A stretch of DNA of 64,000 bases from Hsuehochloa calcarea (Eukaryota > Streptophyta > Magnoliopsida > Poales > Poaceae). The notes under the pieces were generated by a model, which searched no databases, was not told the origin of the DNA, and was given only the letters and a program-made list of their open reading frames with translations. Location of the stretch: NCBI GenBank assembly GCA_036346395.1, contig CM070605.1, forward strand, positions 496,001 to 560,000, in the 5' to 3' direction. The translations under genes and the position numbers were made by a program. Within the stretch, counting starts at the first letter, position 1. Each line of letters begins with the position of its first letter. Positions 48,880 through 58,981 of the stretch are shown here, piece by piece.

Positions 48880-49090
48880 GTTACAGATCGATCGTTATCC
48901 TTCTCTCCAAGGTGGTGCAATGTGGGAGGAGGCAGCAGAGGTGCCGCAATGGGGGAGGAGGAGACAGGGGTAACAGCTCAAAATGGGGAGGAGGCGGCAG
49001 CAGCAGAGGTGGCCAATGGGAGGAGGCGGCAGCAGCAGCAGGTGGCGGCTCAAATGGAATGGAAAGGGGGCCTGTCGGGAGCATCTACTT
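48880..49090. repeat. G-rich zone between TNP2 and the right CACTA end
   Basis: GGGGAGGAGGCGGCAGCAGC-type imperfect repeats, probably 5' untranslated or promoter sequence of the TNP2 gene on the minus strand (CT/CCGCC-rich when read in the gene direction). Short Gly- or Pro-rich frames here are not supported as genes. Confidence 0.5.
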
Positions 49091-49099
49091 ATAATGCTT

Positions 49100-49442
49100 G
49101 TATATCATAGACGGTCCTTTAAAAGAACCGTCTGTGATAGTCATGTATCACAGACGATTCTTGTAAAGAACCGTCTGTGATAAAAGTATCCTGAGCGGTT
49201 CTTTATACGAACCGCTCAGGATATCGTATAAAGAACCGTTTGTGATAACACTTAGTATCACAAACGGTTCTCTATACGAACCGTCTGTGATTCTTCACAG
49301 ACGGTTCGTATAAAGAACCGTCTGTGATTAGTACATTATCACAAACGGATCTTTATACGAACCGTCTGTGAAGTATCACAGACGGTTCGTATAAAGAACC
49401 GTCTGTGATGGGGTGTCTAGTATAGCATGTTTTGTAGTAGTG
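49100..49442. repeat. Right subterminal array and terminal repeat of the CACTA element
   Basis: About a dozen ATCACAGACGGTTC units occur as nearly perfect inverted pairs (ACAGACGGTTC...GAACCGTCTGT), with spacers of about 5-8 bp such as GTATAAA. One pair (49190-49222) has both arms changed to CCTGAGCGG...CCGCTCAGG. The array ends in GTTTTGTAGTAGTG at 49442, followed by the ATC duplication. These are candidate binding sites for the CACTA proteins and could fold into hairpins if transcribed. Confidence 0.88.
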
Positions 49443-50430
49443 ATCATTAGAAGGTCATTCAACTAACAGTGTGTGAAAATACTCTATTATCATATTAGTC
49501 AATTAGTATCCAGTTAAATGAAAACTAAGCAGAATCACTAATCTCAATAAAATAGCCAATCTGCTATCAATAAACCAGCAAAAGTACAGAACACAAATTC
49601 TGTCTAATTTTAACTAAAAACAAAAAATATCAGAACTAGCTACTTAGTACAAATTGTCAATGAGAAGCAATCCAAATAGCCTAAGTCTGATATTGCTATC
49701 ACATCAATCTTATAATATGACAATTATCCTCATCAAGCAATTACCAGAGCCCAACACAACACCAAGTCTCCCTGTGCTAGTCAAGACAGATTGAAATACA
49801 ACTAACACATCACACATAGTAAAGTAAATAAATTCTAAAAAACAGAAACAACTCATGAAGGGATAGCAAGAACCACCAAGGATGCACTGGTCGGGTGCAC
49901 CTCAGAGCAAGAGAGGAGGCGCGCCGGGCTCGAGGAGGAGGCGATGCGCGCTTGGGCTCGAAGAGGAGGTGCGTCAGGCTCGAGGAGGAGGCGACGCGTG
50001 CTCGGGCTCGGGGAGGAGGCGCGCCAGGATCGAGGAGGAGACGACGTCGAGGACGATGGCTCAGATAGGGGAGGAGGCGCGTCAGGCTCAGGGGAGGAGG
50101 GGCGCAGGGCTTGGGGAGGCGGCGGCTCGTGCTCAAGGAGGAGGCAGCGGGCTCGGGGGAGGAGGCGCACTGGGCTCGAGGAGGAGGCGGCGACGGGCTC
50201 GGGAGAGGAGAAATTTAATCATTTGAGTGGAAGGCGCGGGTAAACCCTAGAGTCCGAATATAAATAGGGTTGTACATCATAGGCAGTTTTAAAGTAGAAC
50301 GGTTTGTGATAAATACACATCACAGACAGTTTTAAAGTAGAACCATTTGTGATAGATACACATCACACACAGTTCCAATAAATAACAGTATGTGATAATA
50401 AACATTCTCATAACATATATGACACATTCA
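49443..50430. repeat. Remnant of an older CACTA right end
   Basis: AT-rich DNA (49443-49860) without a gene, then a G-rich minisatellite (49890-50215, GCTCGAGGAGGAGGCG units of about 24-30 bp), then decayed subterminal repeats at 50275-50400 (CATCACAGACAGTTTTAAAG, CATCACACACAGTTCC). The order is the same as in the intact CACTA's right end. It may be the other end of the remnant at 24184-24792 that hosts the younger element. Terminal repeats are not recognisable. Confidence 0.5.
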
Positions 50431-50544
50431 CGTATTAGTAAAGCATTAGTTTGAGTTCAAAGTCTGATTTGCAGTTGTCATACTTAATTAGTGAAGAATA
50501 TTGACAAAAAAAATAGAGGAATTATATCTGAATATTTGCTAAAA

Positions 50545-50905
50545 CTATGCGAAAACCGCTAATTTTACGACAAGTAGTTCAATTACATCTATGTAAAGAA
50601 TTTGGTGTACTCATGCCTAATCCTACAGTCATCGCAATAGAAGATGACGCAGTCGTCCCACCCTTCCGTCACGCCGTAGCCAGTGCTCGTGCACTGGTGG
50701 CCGTCCTTCGACAGCGCCAACACTCGGCCCTTCTCCGAAGACCGAGTCCATCTGCGCGAAGCACTTCGTCTGCTCCGCCACGTGTAGATTGATCAACGGC
50801 TCTCTCCATGTCGGCAAGTCTCTCCCATCCGGCTCCCACCGAAACCACCATGGCACTTGCACCGACTCCCGCGTCGCTTGATCAAACCGGGCGCAGACCG
50901 GCGTC
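50545..50905 (-). pseudogene. Unidentified coding fragment with a Cys-rich C-terminus
   Basis: On the minus strand, protein-like sequence appears in two frames: WWFRWEPDGRDLPTWREPLI (about 50850-50790) and, downstream, DGHQCTSTGYGVTEGWDDC followed by VIFYCDDCRIRHEYTKFFT and a TAG stop (about 50705-50600). The composition (Trp, Cys, Asp, a CDDC pair) looks like real protein rather than low-complexity frame. A frame change lies between the two parts. I do not recognise the family. It sits between CACTA debris and an LTR fragment, so it may be a captured gene piece. Confidence 0.35.
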
Positions 50906-50914
50906 GTTCGTCAT

Positions 50915-51631
50915 CCTTGTCTATTCTGCACCATACTTGAGTTCATTGATCTCACCCGGCATCGTCGATCGTTCTGAACCTCAGCTCTCCAAGCCTAGTC
51001 CCAATCATCCTCGCCGTTGACCGTCGTTGACCACCAAGCAATCTGCACAGCAATAGATAAGCAAATCGAATCCGAGAACAAGTTCTTCACAACTTGATTC
51101 ACGTTAGTCAAAACATGCATCATGCAATACATATGCCCTGAAACTCATGAATTTGACCTAACCAACGAACAACGCCGCCACGAAGACCGACGTTCAAGTG
51201 ACAATCGGTCCGACCGCCCCTCAGAGCCGATCGAACCGCCAGCTATAGGCCGGTCCGACCGCCCAAAAGGACTTAGCCAATTTTCAACTCCTGAAAATCC
51301 GAAACCTACTGGAAATTTAAAACCAATAGAACTTTTGACTGGAGACTCCAAAAATTATGGGACCAAGAGCAATAGAATCCCCTCTCTTGCCTACACTCTA
51401 TTTTTAGCCCAGCTCATTTTGACACATTTCGTCACTGCCGGTCCGACCGCCGCTCATTGCCGGTCCGACCGATTTGGGACCGGTCGGACCGCCATGCTAT
51501 GGCCGGTCAGACCGCCTGTCACCTAACAGTTCTGAAACTTTGTCGAAAACACGTGAAACGACAATCCATTAACGCCATTGCCAATTGTCACATCATACTT
51601 AGATCTGGAGCATATCCCCATGATATCCACA
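50915..51631 (-). repeat. 5' part of a Sirevirus-like LTR, reversed
   Basis: The reverse complement from 51631 starts TGTGGATATCATGGGGATA and follows the solo LTR at 16735 for about 700 bp, then stops. It includes several GGTCCGACCG or GGTCGGACCG palindromes (about 51205-51265 and 51440-51515). It abuts the gypsy LTR that starts at 51632. Confidence 0.8.
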
Positions 51632-54241
51632 GTAACACCCCAGCCCAACATAGAGCCTAGGATGCTACTAAACTACTCTGCAGAACCATTTTATTTCAAC
51701 TTAGTAATCAACTTTCAGCAAAGCATTCAATCGAAGGACACAATTATAACCATCATGATCTAGCACCATCTACAATTTATCAAAATAAAGAATATCAACT
51801 ATCAATTGTAATCAATTTAAGCATGGAACTTTCTCTTTAACATCCAAATCTGAATCCAACGTCTTTACTACACCATGAAAAATAATTAACAAGTAGTGAT
51901 AAAGCATCAAGATTCAACATATTTACTAGGATGAAGTCTAATCCAATCAACCTAGTTATCCAATCAAATAGTATCAAATGAACCAACGACCGTGGTTCAA
52001 AAGTATAAATAGTTCATCCATAAATACAAGTGAATCAACCACCACAAAGGGTGGACACAACCGAATCTAAAGGTAATGACATGAACTTGAGATTGAAGGT
52101 AAATAAACTAATTTATTGCCATGAGTGAATATAAGTGAAATGCACCAAACTACCCCTTAGCATACATGACGTTGCCTCGAGAGGTACCTAAAAGAAAAAC
52201 AACAACAAGCGTGAGTCCATGACTTAGTAAAGTACAATGGGGATAATAAACAAAACATCATGAGTAGCCAACAAGGATATCAATTCATCACATGAACATC
52301 AGCAAGGAACCATAAATATGACATGAATGCTCAGTTTTTCTTCTCTGCAATTATCGGTAATGTCGAGTAATGCATCCGTCGATACATACCTAAGCCTGTG
52401 CCCTCAGGCACAGGGACCTCAAGCCCACACTCCACAAGTGTAGGGACCCATGGCCATCCAATACATGACGGGGATCTCATGCCTGTCCAATGTATGACGG
52501 GGACCTCAAAAGAAACAACCCTTGGCTACCACGTAGTCCAAAGTTCAAGAATGAATACCATGATGCAATTTGAACTTCACAATCTCAATCCATCATGAGA
52601 GTATAATATTCAACGATATTAGCATAGAAGTAAAACTCATAAGTAAACCATGGCATTTATTATGAACGATGCAAACTAATTCATTCAATACTATTTGTAC
52701 TTGCCTAAACCGTGAGAGGAACGATCATGACGGGAAGCCTTCAACACCGGTGCTCACCACCACCTGGCAACCGTAAAGTATACTAAATATACTATTCAAA
52801 AAGTGCACAACACAGCAATGTAATAAAATAAAATCAATCGCTCCTAATCGCAACCCGAACTTAACCGATGCACTCTAAATCACAATCTGTCAAAACAGAC
52901 AGCTGTCAAAGGAAAATCCATAACTTTTGAGTCAAAACTCTAGAAGTCTTGAATCCAACTTTCCTGGAATCTACACAAGTACCGCTACAACTTCTCAGCT
53001 GAACGAAAGATCAAATTACCCCATCTGAACCTTTGTTTTTAATCCCGAAGACCATTCTGTAAATTTTGGTACTACTAACTTGGAATTTTGTAACTTTTAT
53101 TTGGTACATGCAAATTCAAAGGTCTAGGACTCTCTAGAAAGATAACAAAATTATATACAATAGCTTATTTGGCTACATTCTCTAATTCTGCCATTAACAT
53201 GATCTAATTTACAGTTGAAAACTTGAGTCAGAATCTGACAGTCTAAAGGAACAATAGTACAAGAAAAATTCAAATCTCTCAAATGACTGAACCAAAATTC
53301 ATGATATTTATCAATCTGGAAAGCTAATAACATTTCCTACGAAAGTTGTGTTGGGATATCCCCCTGAATTGTCCATTATCTAAACCTTATCTATTAAACA
53401 AGACGACTATTGTAATCTCGTCAGGGTTTCTGGACAGCAGTAAAGAAACTAACTTATCTCCCAATCAACAACTCCGAATTAGGTGATCTCAATGCCTATA
53501 GAGATCTGACGACAAACCCCACAAATATCTAGGAGATGACAAATCCAAATTTTGCAATTATGGAACCCAAAACTACAATAAGCAATACTATCGTGAGAAA
53601 ATTGATCGCTACCCAAACTACAGATTCTGTCCCCTTCGGTTATTAAATTATATCTCACAAACCACATATAATAATTGCATGACAATTGGTATAAATATAT
53701 ATACACAAGTTCTATATAATCTATAAAAATTTCAATTCAAGCCGTGATCGTTTAGCCACTCAAACAGATCACCTAGCAACACTACTTTGTGCTAAAACTA
53801 CAGTAGTCTAGGCTGACAAAACCCCTCTCAAAATAGGTGCTCCTCTCAACTAATTGTCAATCCAACCATACAAATCTAAGATTGACAAGTCAAAAACATC
53901 TTGACCAAGTTAGAGCCCGATCGGATAACGTTTGATGCTTGATCGATGTCCGATGAAAACTACATAGGATCACCCGAGATGGAACAGGGAGATAGGGGTG
54001 GCGGCTGGTTTGGTGGAGAAGGATGGGAGGGGGCAAGGGAGGGGAGCGGAAGCTAGGGTTGGCTGCCCCTCTCCCTAAAACCAGCCCCCTAATGCTGTGG
54101 GTCGAAAGCCCACGGCCCAAGTTCTCTTACTTTAGTGAACAAACTCTTCTGAAACCTCAAGTTCTGACTTTTTTCTCTTTTCATTCCCTTAATTCCACCT
54201 CTAATCTTATTGCACTCACTAATGATAGTCGGGATATTACA
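51632..54241 (-). repeat. Probable solo gypsy LTR
   Basis: On the minus strand it begins TGTAATATCCCGACTATC at 54241 and ends GGCTGGGGTGTTAC at about 51633, end motifs typical of Ty3/gypsy LTRs (TGTAACAYCCC...GTGTTACA). A C/T-rich leader with AACCCTAGCTTCCGC follows the start (about 54060-54020). No adjacent internal region is seen and no target duplication is evident, so it is a solo or truncated LTR. Because both ends look alike when reversed, the strand is a judgement. No gene is supported across the 2.6 kb. Confidence 0.55.
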
Positions 54242-55400
54242 TCGGATGTCACTGGTCGAAACACAGTGACTCTACGACTAGAACATGTATTGATTGATGA
54301 CCATATTTCACCTGTCATGGATATAGAGATATCGAATTGATAATGTAAACACATGTTAGAGAACATGGTATTGGATAGAACTACCTTGAGATACTATTGA
54401 GATTGTTATGATTCTATGTGTCGTTAGTTGGTCTTAAGCAATGATGATGTATAATCCTTAGACCTGAGGTCAGTATGGTTCCCTATATGCGTAATAACAC
54501 TCCTAGGGGTTGCCAAACGCTACTCGTAACTGGGTAGTTATAAAGGTAACTTTCGGATATGCTATGAAATATGCGGAGGATGTGGTGGTTGGATATGGTA
54601 TTTGCCCCTCCTAACATAACAGGAGATATATCTCTGGGCCCCTTGAAGTGATCGGATAAAGAAAGTGCATGGTCATGCCATTAGTGGTCGAAGAGTTCGA
54701 CCACATAAGGTTATCCGACACTCTATCAAGAAAATATTGAACATTCTATGGATGACATAATATCTCACCTGCAGTTCAACCAGATATCGTGAGGCAAAGG
54801 GAGAATACATGGGTAGGTCGCTTAGTTTGGTCGATTCATGGACTAGTCGTATGGAGATCTGGTGGTCGTAGACTAGTCGAACGTAATCACGAGTAGTCGA
54901 AACCTTATTGTAAGGGGTTCGAATCGATCGTGACCAAATACAAAGCTGTCGTATATAGATAGGACACAGTCGTAAGTGATGAGGACACAGTCGTAGATCA
55001 TATTGCATTAAGGTTCGTCCGATATAATTTGTGTGTATTCGGGAATCATTATGTCCTGCTAGGAACCGCTACAATTCGTGGTCGGAATGGGTTTCCGAGT
55101 CACAACCGATTACGCATAAACCTACATGGTCACACACTTAACGGGTTGAAACAAAGGATCCATCACGGGCACTATATAAGGATATGCTTGAGGCTACTGG
55201 GATAAGGCGTGATACGGACAATATACGAGTTGACGTGAGTTGCTCCACCAAAACCCTAGCCACCATCTTCATGAGAGCCTCGCTGTGCGACTTGGTGCTA
55301 GCCCACCGACGTTTGGTTGTTCCTTCCCTGGACGTGTGGATACCATAGAGGCGTTACTGCGGTTGCTATTGCGCTTGAGGACTGTTGGGGACCCAAAAAT
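54242..55400 (+). repeat. LTR-like promoter region of an unidentified element
   Basis: No coding region is supported. A good TATA box, ACTATATAAGG (55171-55181), is followed by CAAAACCCTAGCCACCATC (about 55242) and a GC-rich leader ending GAGGACTGTTGGGGACCC (about 55393), a layout typical of grass LTR retrotransposon promoters. Repeats with AGTCGTAG and GGTCGTAG occur at 54830-54990. No second LTR or primer site is found, so this may be a fragment. Confidence 0.4.
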
Positions 55401-56189
55401 GCAATTCTAGACCCTCTGTGTATTCTGCACTAGTCCAGGATCACGCTAGTGCACACAATGTTAACATAGATTAATATCGATCCACACAAGACAATTAATA
55501 GAAAAAACGACAAATTTGAATAGCAAATAACTGTTGTGACCTTAAGGTCGAGTTTTACATTTATTAAGCCACGCAGGGCTAACAATAAATAAATAGCAGT
55601 AGCGAAATAGAAATAAACTTCAGCAGAATCCCATCAAATCACCACAGGCAACTGACTGGGATCAAGACCCTAACGATTGACACCTTCGTAGAACTCATCT
55701 TCAAAAGCAAGCGATGACTCCTCCACTTCTGTTGATTGTTTGAAGCAAGTATGAGTACACAATCGTACTCGCAAGTCATACTACAGAATGCAATTTATAG
55801 ATGATGGCTTATTCCAAAGGAATGGCTTCTGTGGTTCTTTTGTAGAAATGCAATATTTGCAATTGAACACGAATAATAGATTGAAAAACATAATTCAAAA
55901 CAAATAAACAGTATTAAATTATCATTAGATTTCACAAAAACACACAGTCTAAACAAGTTATTCACACAGTCATATGACTTAGATCACGTAACTCCCTTCT
56001 CAAAGGTTTTATGAAAATCTACCCCTCGTGTGAAATCCCCGAGCACATCGGTGATAGTTCCAAAAGTAACAAACCAGTAACATTTGGTCAATAAACTGAT
56101 CTTGCAATAAATGGGCAGGGTGAATGTGCATGAAACAAATCGTTTGGCTACAATGTGAGAACAGGTTTTGCACTTCAAAATATACTAAC
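55401..56189. other. Stretch without a recognised gene
   Basis: AT-rich sequence. The exons of KAS II that should follow the fragment at 56190 on the minus strand are not found here, so the gene copy ends at its intron after 56190. Confidence 0.4.
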
Positions 56190-56957
56190 CATATTCCTGG
56201 GCCGGGAAGCTTTTGTTTGGTCACTGTTTCTATGTGAAAGAGCTCTGCAGGCCACAAAACCTCCCAATCCTGCAGATGAAAGTTTAAGCACTCAAAAGAA
56301 GCAAAGACTGAGATAAACAGCGAAAAACTGGAGAAGAAAGGACAACAAAGTGGCAACTGAGAAAAAATGATTTCTAGTTGTCAATTATCAGGACCACCCA
56401 CCAATTGGGATGAGCGATGCATTAGAACCACCACAGAGCATAAGATCCTGGAAGATTGGGAACAAGATCAAACAAAATGTTAGTCACTTGTAGAAGTGAT
56501 CATGAAAACATGAAGTTACTTACAGCTTCCCCTCTTCTGATATGGTCTGCTGCATTGAGGATACATAAGTTACTGGTGGCACAAGCAGTGGAAACAGAAC
56601 AGTTTGGCCCCATCCATCCCTATGAATCATATAAGATATGAGCCGTCAGGAACCATAATCGTTGGGTATTACCCAGGTACAAAGTTATGCAAAAGAATGA
56701 AAGGACAGAACATGTCACTCACAACATATCCATCGCAAGTATTGCAGAGCCCATATTAGTAGTTGCAAAAGGAACATAAAACGGGTTCATTTTCTTGTAA
56801 GAGACCCTCGATGCTTCAATTGCATCATTAAATACCTGCTTGATATTGCATTATAACTTGCGTGAACCTACGGAAAACAGAGTTATCTATCAAAAAAAAA
56901 TTTGCTTTGGGAATACAACTAATATTAGTACAATACGGGTATCCAAACCTTCATGCC
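56190..56957 (-). pseudogene. Fragment of plastid 3-oxoacyl-ACP synthase II (KAS II)
   Basis: Four exons with GT-AG borders on the minus strand: 56835-56723 (VFNDAIEASRVSYKKMNPFY; TTNMGSAILAMD), 56619-56524 (GWMGPNCSVSTACATSNLC), 56447-56402 (DLMLCGGSNASLIPI) and 56269-56190 (LGGFVACRALSHRNSDQTKA). A stub of the preceding exon, GGCATGAAG then a GT donor, ends at 56949. The active-site Cys is in STACATS. KAS II extends C16 to C18 acyl-ACP in plastids. The transit peptide, N-terminal half and the later exons with the catalytic His residues are missing. The end of the first exon does not keep frame with the next (near 56723). Since introns are kept, it was copied as DNA and is not a retrocopy. 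G-rich repeats replace the coding sequence upstream of the stub. Confidence 0.85.
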
Positions 56958-57400
56958 GCAACGAGGTGGGAGGTAGGGAGGGAGCAGCGGCACCAGTGGA
57001 GAAGGGCATCATGGGAAGCGGAGGATAGGTGGGGAGGAGGCAGCGACGGGGTGAGAGATAGGGAGGGAGCAGCGGCGCCAGTGGAGAGGGGCAGCAGGGG
57101 AGGCGGAGGGACGGGGAGGGGAGGCGGAGGAGGGGGAGGAGCGAGGCCGAACGGGGAGGCGGCGGCTATCGTGGGAGGCAATGGAGGGGAACAGGAAGAG
57201 CAGAATGGAGATGGCGTGGGGCGCGAGGAGAGGAGGAAGAATGGAAGACGCGTGCTGAGAAGATGTACCGACACGACGTGATCGCGCGTGACGAACAGAG
57301 CCAGCACCTGCCGAACAACGCCCATATCCCATCGGACGGAAGCTGACAAGCCGAGCGGAAATTCGAGGGCTCAAAAAGCGGCGTGAACACCCTAGTTGAG
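56958..57400. repeat. G-rich repeat fused to the KAS II fragment
   Basis: Imperfect copies, about 85 bp apart, of GTAGGGAGGGAGCAGCGGC (about 56973) and a similar AGATAGGGAGGGAGCAGC (about 57056), then GGGGAGGCGGAGG runs. It resembles the G-rich zones beside CACTA ends in this window. Long Gly/Arg frames on plus and Pro/Ser frames on minus are low complexity and not supported as genes. Confidence 0.45.
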
Positions 57401-57787
57401 CCCCAATGCTGCCTCCTTTCCCAAACTAATTTTTCATGATGCTACTTTTATGAAAGTAAACAAAATGAAATAAAGGAGCTAGGAAGAGTACATATATAAC
57501 TGGGGGAAAATAGAAGAAGAAGAAGAAGCAAAAGCGCAAAAAAAAAAACGGGGGGGGGGGGGGGATCTTTGATTGCGTATCTATCTCACAAGAGGAGAGA
57601 AAAAACAATTAATTACCAGATGGTTGGGCAGAAGAATGCGGTAACGCCAGCTTTGCTTCCAGAACACACACCAACATTATTGACAAAACGAGAGGCGAGA
57701 GCTGGTGCGAAGAGGCACAACGCGCGTATCGAATCGAATGGCCAAGGACGAAAGCGGTAAATAATTACAAAACTAGATCCATACCGC
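57401..57787. other. Stretch with simple repeats only
   Basis: Contains (GAA)n at about 57510-57527, an A-run at about 57539-57548 and a run of about 14 G at 57551-57564. No gene is seen. Confidence 0.4.
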
Positions 57788-58373
57788 CAGGAATACTGTT
57801 CAATTCTGTCGCCAATTCGACAGTACACTGTTTATCCCATCAGAATACAATGTTATTTTTTAGAAATTTTTAAATATAGAAAATTAGCTCAAAAAAATTA
57901 CAAAATTTTTTGTAGAGCCTCCTACCACAGTTTTCTTGCTTTTTGTAATTTGTTCATAATTTTATCCGTTCTGAATTGTTCTCCAAAATTCATTTAATTA
58001 TATTATTTTTAGGAATTTATAACTTTATCAAATGAGCTCCAAAAATTATAAAAATTTTTATGAGGGCTTCTTACATAGTGTAATTGATTGTATAATTTTT
58101 TCTAGGTTTTTACATGTTTTGGAATTATCTAGAACAAACACCAAGATATAAATAAGTGTCTCTTACCTAGAGCACGTCATGGTGTTTGTTCGAGACAATT
58201 GAAGAATATATAAAATCTTATAAAAATTACACAATTAATTATACTATGTAAGGAGACTTCACAAAATATTTCGTACTTTTTTTATCTCATTTGCTATATT
58301 TATAAATTCATAGAAATAGTACTATGTTCTGAATGGATAACTAGTATTCAGATGGGAGTGAATAGTATTCCTG
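57788..58373. mobile_element. Foldback (MITE-like) element
   Basis: A long imperfect palindrome of about 586 bp. The ends match as GGAATACT(G/A)TTCA (57790-57802 against the inverse of 58359-58371). Inner arms also match, such as TTACATAGTGTAATTGATTG against the inverse of CAATTAATTATACTATGTAA. The centre pairs AACAAACACCA (about 58133) with TGGTGTTTGTT (about 58182). It is AT-rich with no coding capacity. I cannot confirm a target duplication. The folded transcript could give small RNAs, as known for other foldback MITEs. Confidence 0.7.
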
Positions 58374-58981
58374 TCACCAGTTGAACTGATCATAAAGACT
58401 TAATTTTGTAATTATTTCGAATGACAATCTAGTTTAGTAGTTTTTTTAAAAATAAATTAAAAAAAATCCGACGCCCCATCACCTGCACATAAGTTGGGGG
58501 AAAAAACAGCCGGACCCCACCTAACATAGCTAGCGTAGCCAGACCAGTATTCGGCAGAAGCACTTACGAGTTACTGGTGAGGACAGAGTAGAAGCGCTGA
58601 TAGCAACATATCAAGACGCAAGGAACGGCAAAAGCTGCAGCTGCAGCATTATAGCATCGCGAGGGAGCAAAAGCTTATCTGACATTGCAGTTGCCGCACT
58701 ATGATGTCACAAGGAAGCCAGCTCACTTTTCACAATCATGACACTAGATATTGCGGTAACAACTACGCACTGAGAACCAACTAGTATTAACGGTATTTCC
58801 ATCACGCAGCAGAAACAACAAACTGTCATGTCCATGAGCAACATGGAAGCTTGTTAGCTAATAGAAAACAGTTTGCAGCAAAAAAAAAAATTAACTAGAT
58901 GCACTATTCAGGATTAAATATCTTGAGGACACTAGCAGAGCTAAAGTAAGATCAGGTAAACTGCCAGCAGACTGGCATCTG
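58374..58981. other. 3' flank of the RPN6 copy, no other gene
   Basis: Moderately AT-rich, with no supported gene. The part nearest 58981 would be the 3' UTR of the RPN6 copy on the minus strand. No clear AATAAA signal is seen there. Confidence 0.35.

Larger units (their letters stand above)
24793..49442 (-). mobile_element. CACTA (En/Spm) transposon with nested insertions
   Basis: The left end reads CACTACTACAGAAAAGC. The right end, read inward on the minus strand, is CACTACTACAAAACATG. The 3-bp duplication ATC flanks both (24790-24792 and 49443-49445), which is diagnostic of CACTA insertion. Arrays of ACAGACGG units lie just inside both ends. Genes are on the minus strand: TNP2 transposase near the right end, and a second gene with En/Spm and Ulp1-like parts near the left. 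About 17 kb between them is foreign: another CACTA end, a local duplicated block and a 12.3-kb chromovirus. Both element genes are broken, so movement would need help from another copy. The orientation follows gene direction. Confidence 0.88.

Noticed and set aside
49100..49440. A CRISPR-like array
   Set aside because: Units are inverted pairs at a transposon end in a plant genome, with no regular unique spacers; they are CACTA subterminal repeats.
49810..50243. Several Arg/Gly- or Pro/Ser-rich frames of about 100 codons
   Set aside because: Translations of a GAGGAGGCG minisatellite, equally open in several frames.
56862..57374. Gly-rich plus-strand and Pro-rich minus-strand frames up to 139 codons
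   Set aside because: Low-complexity G-rich repeat with no domain; open in several frames at once.
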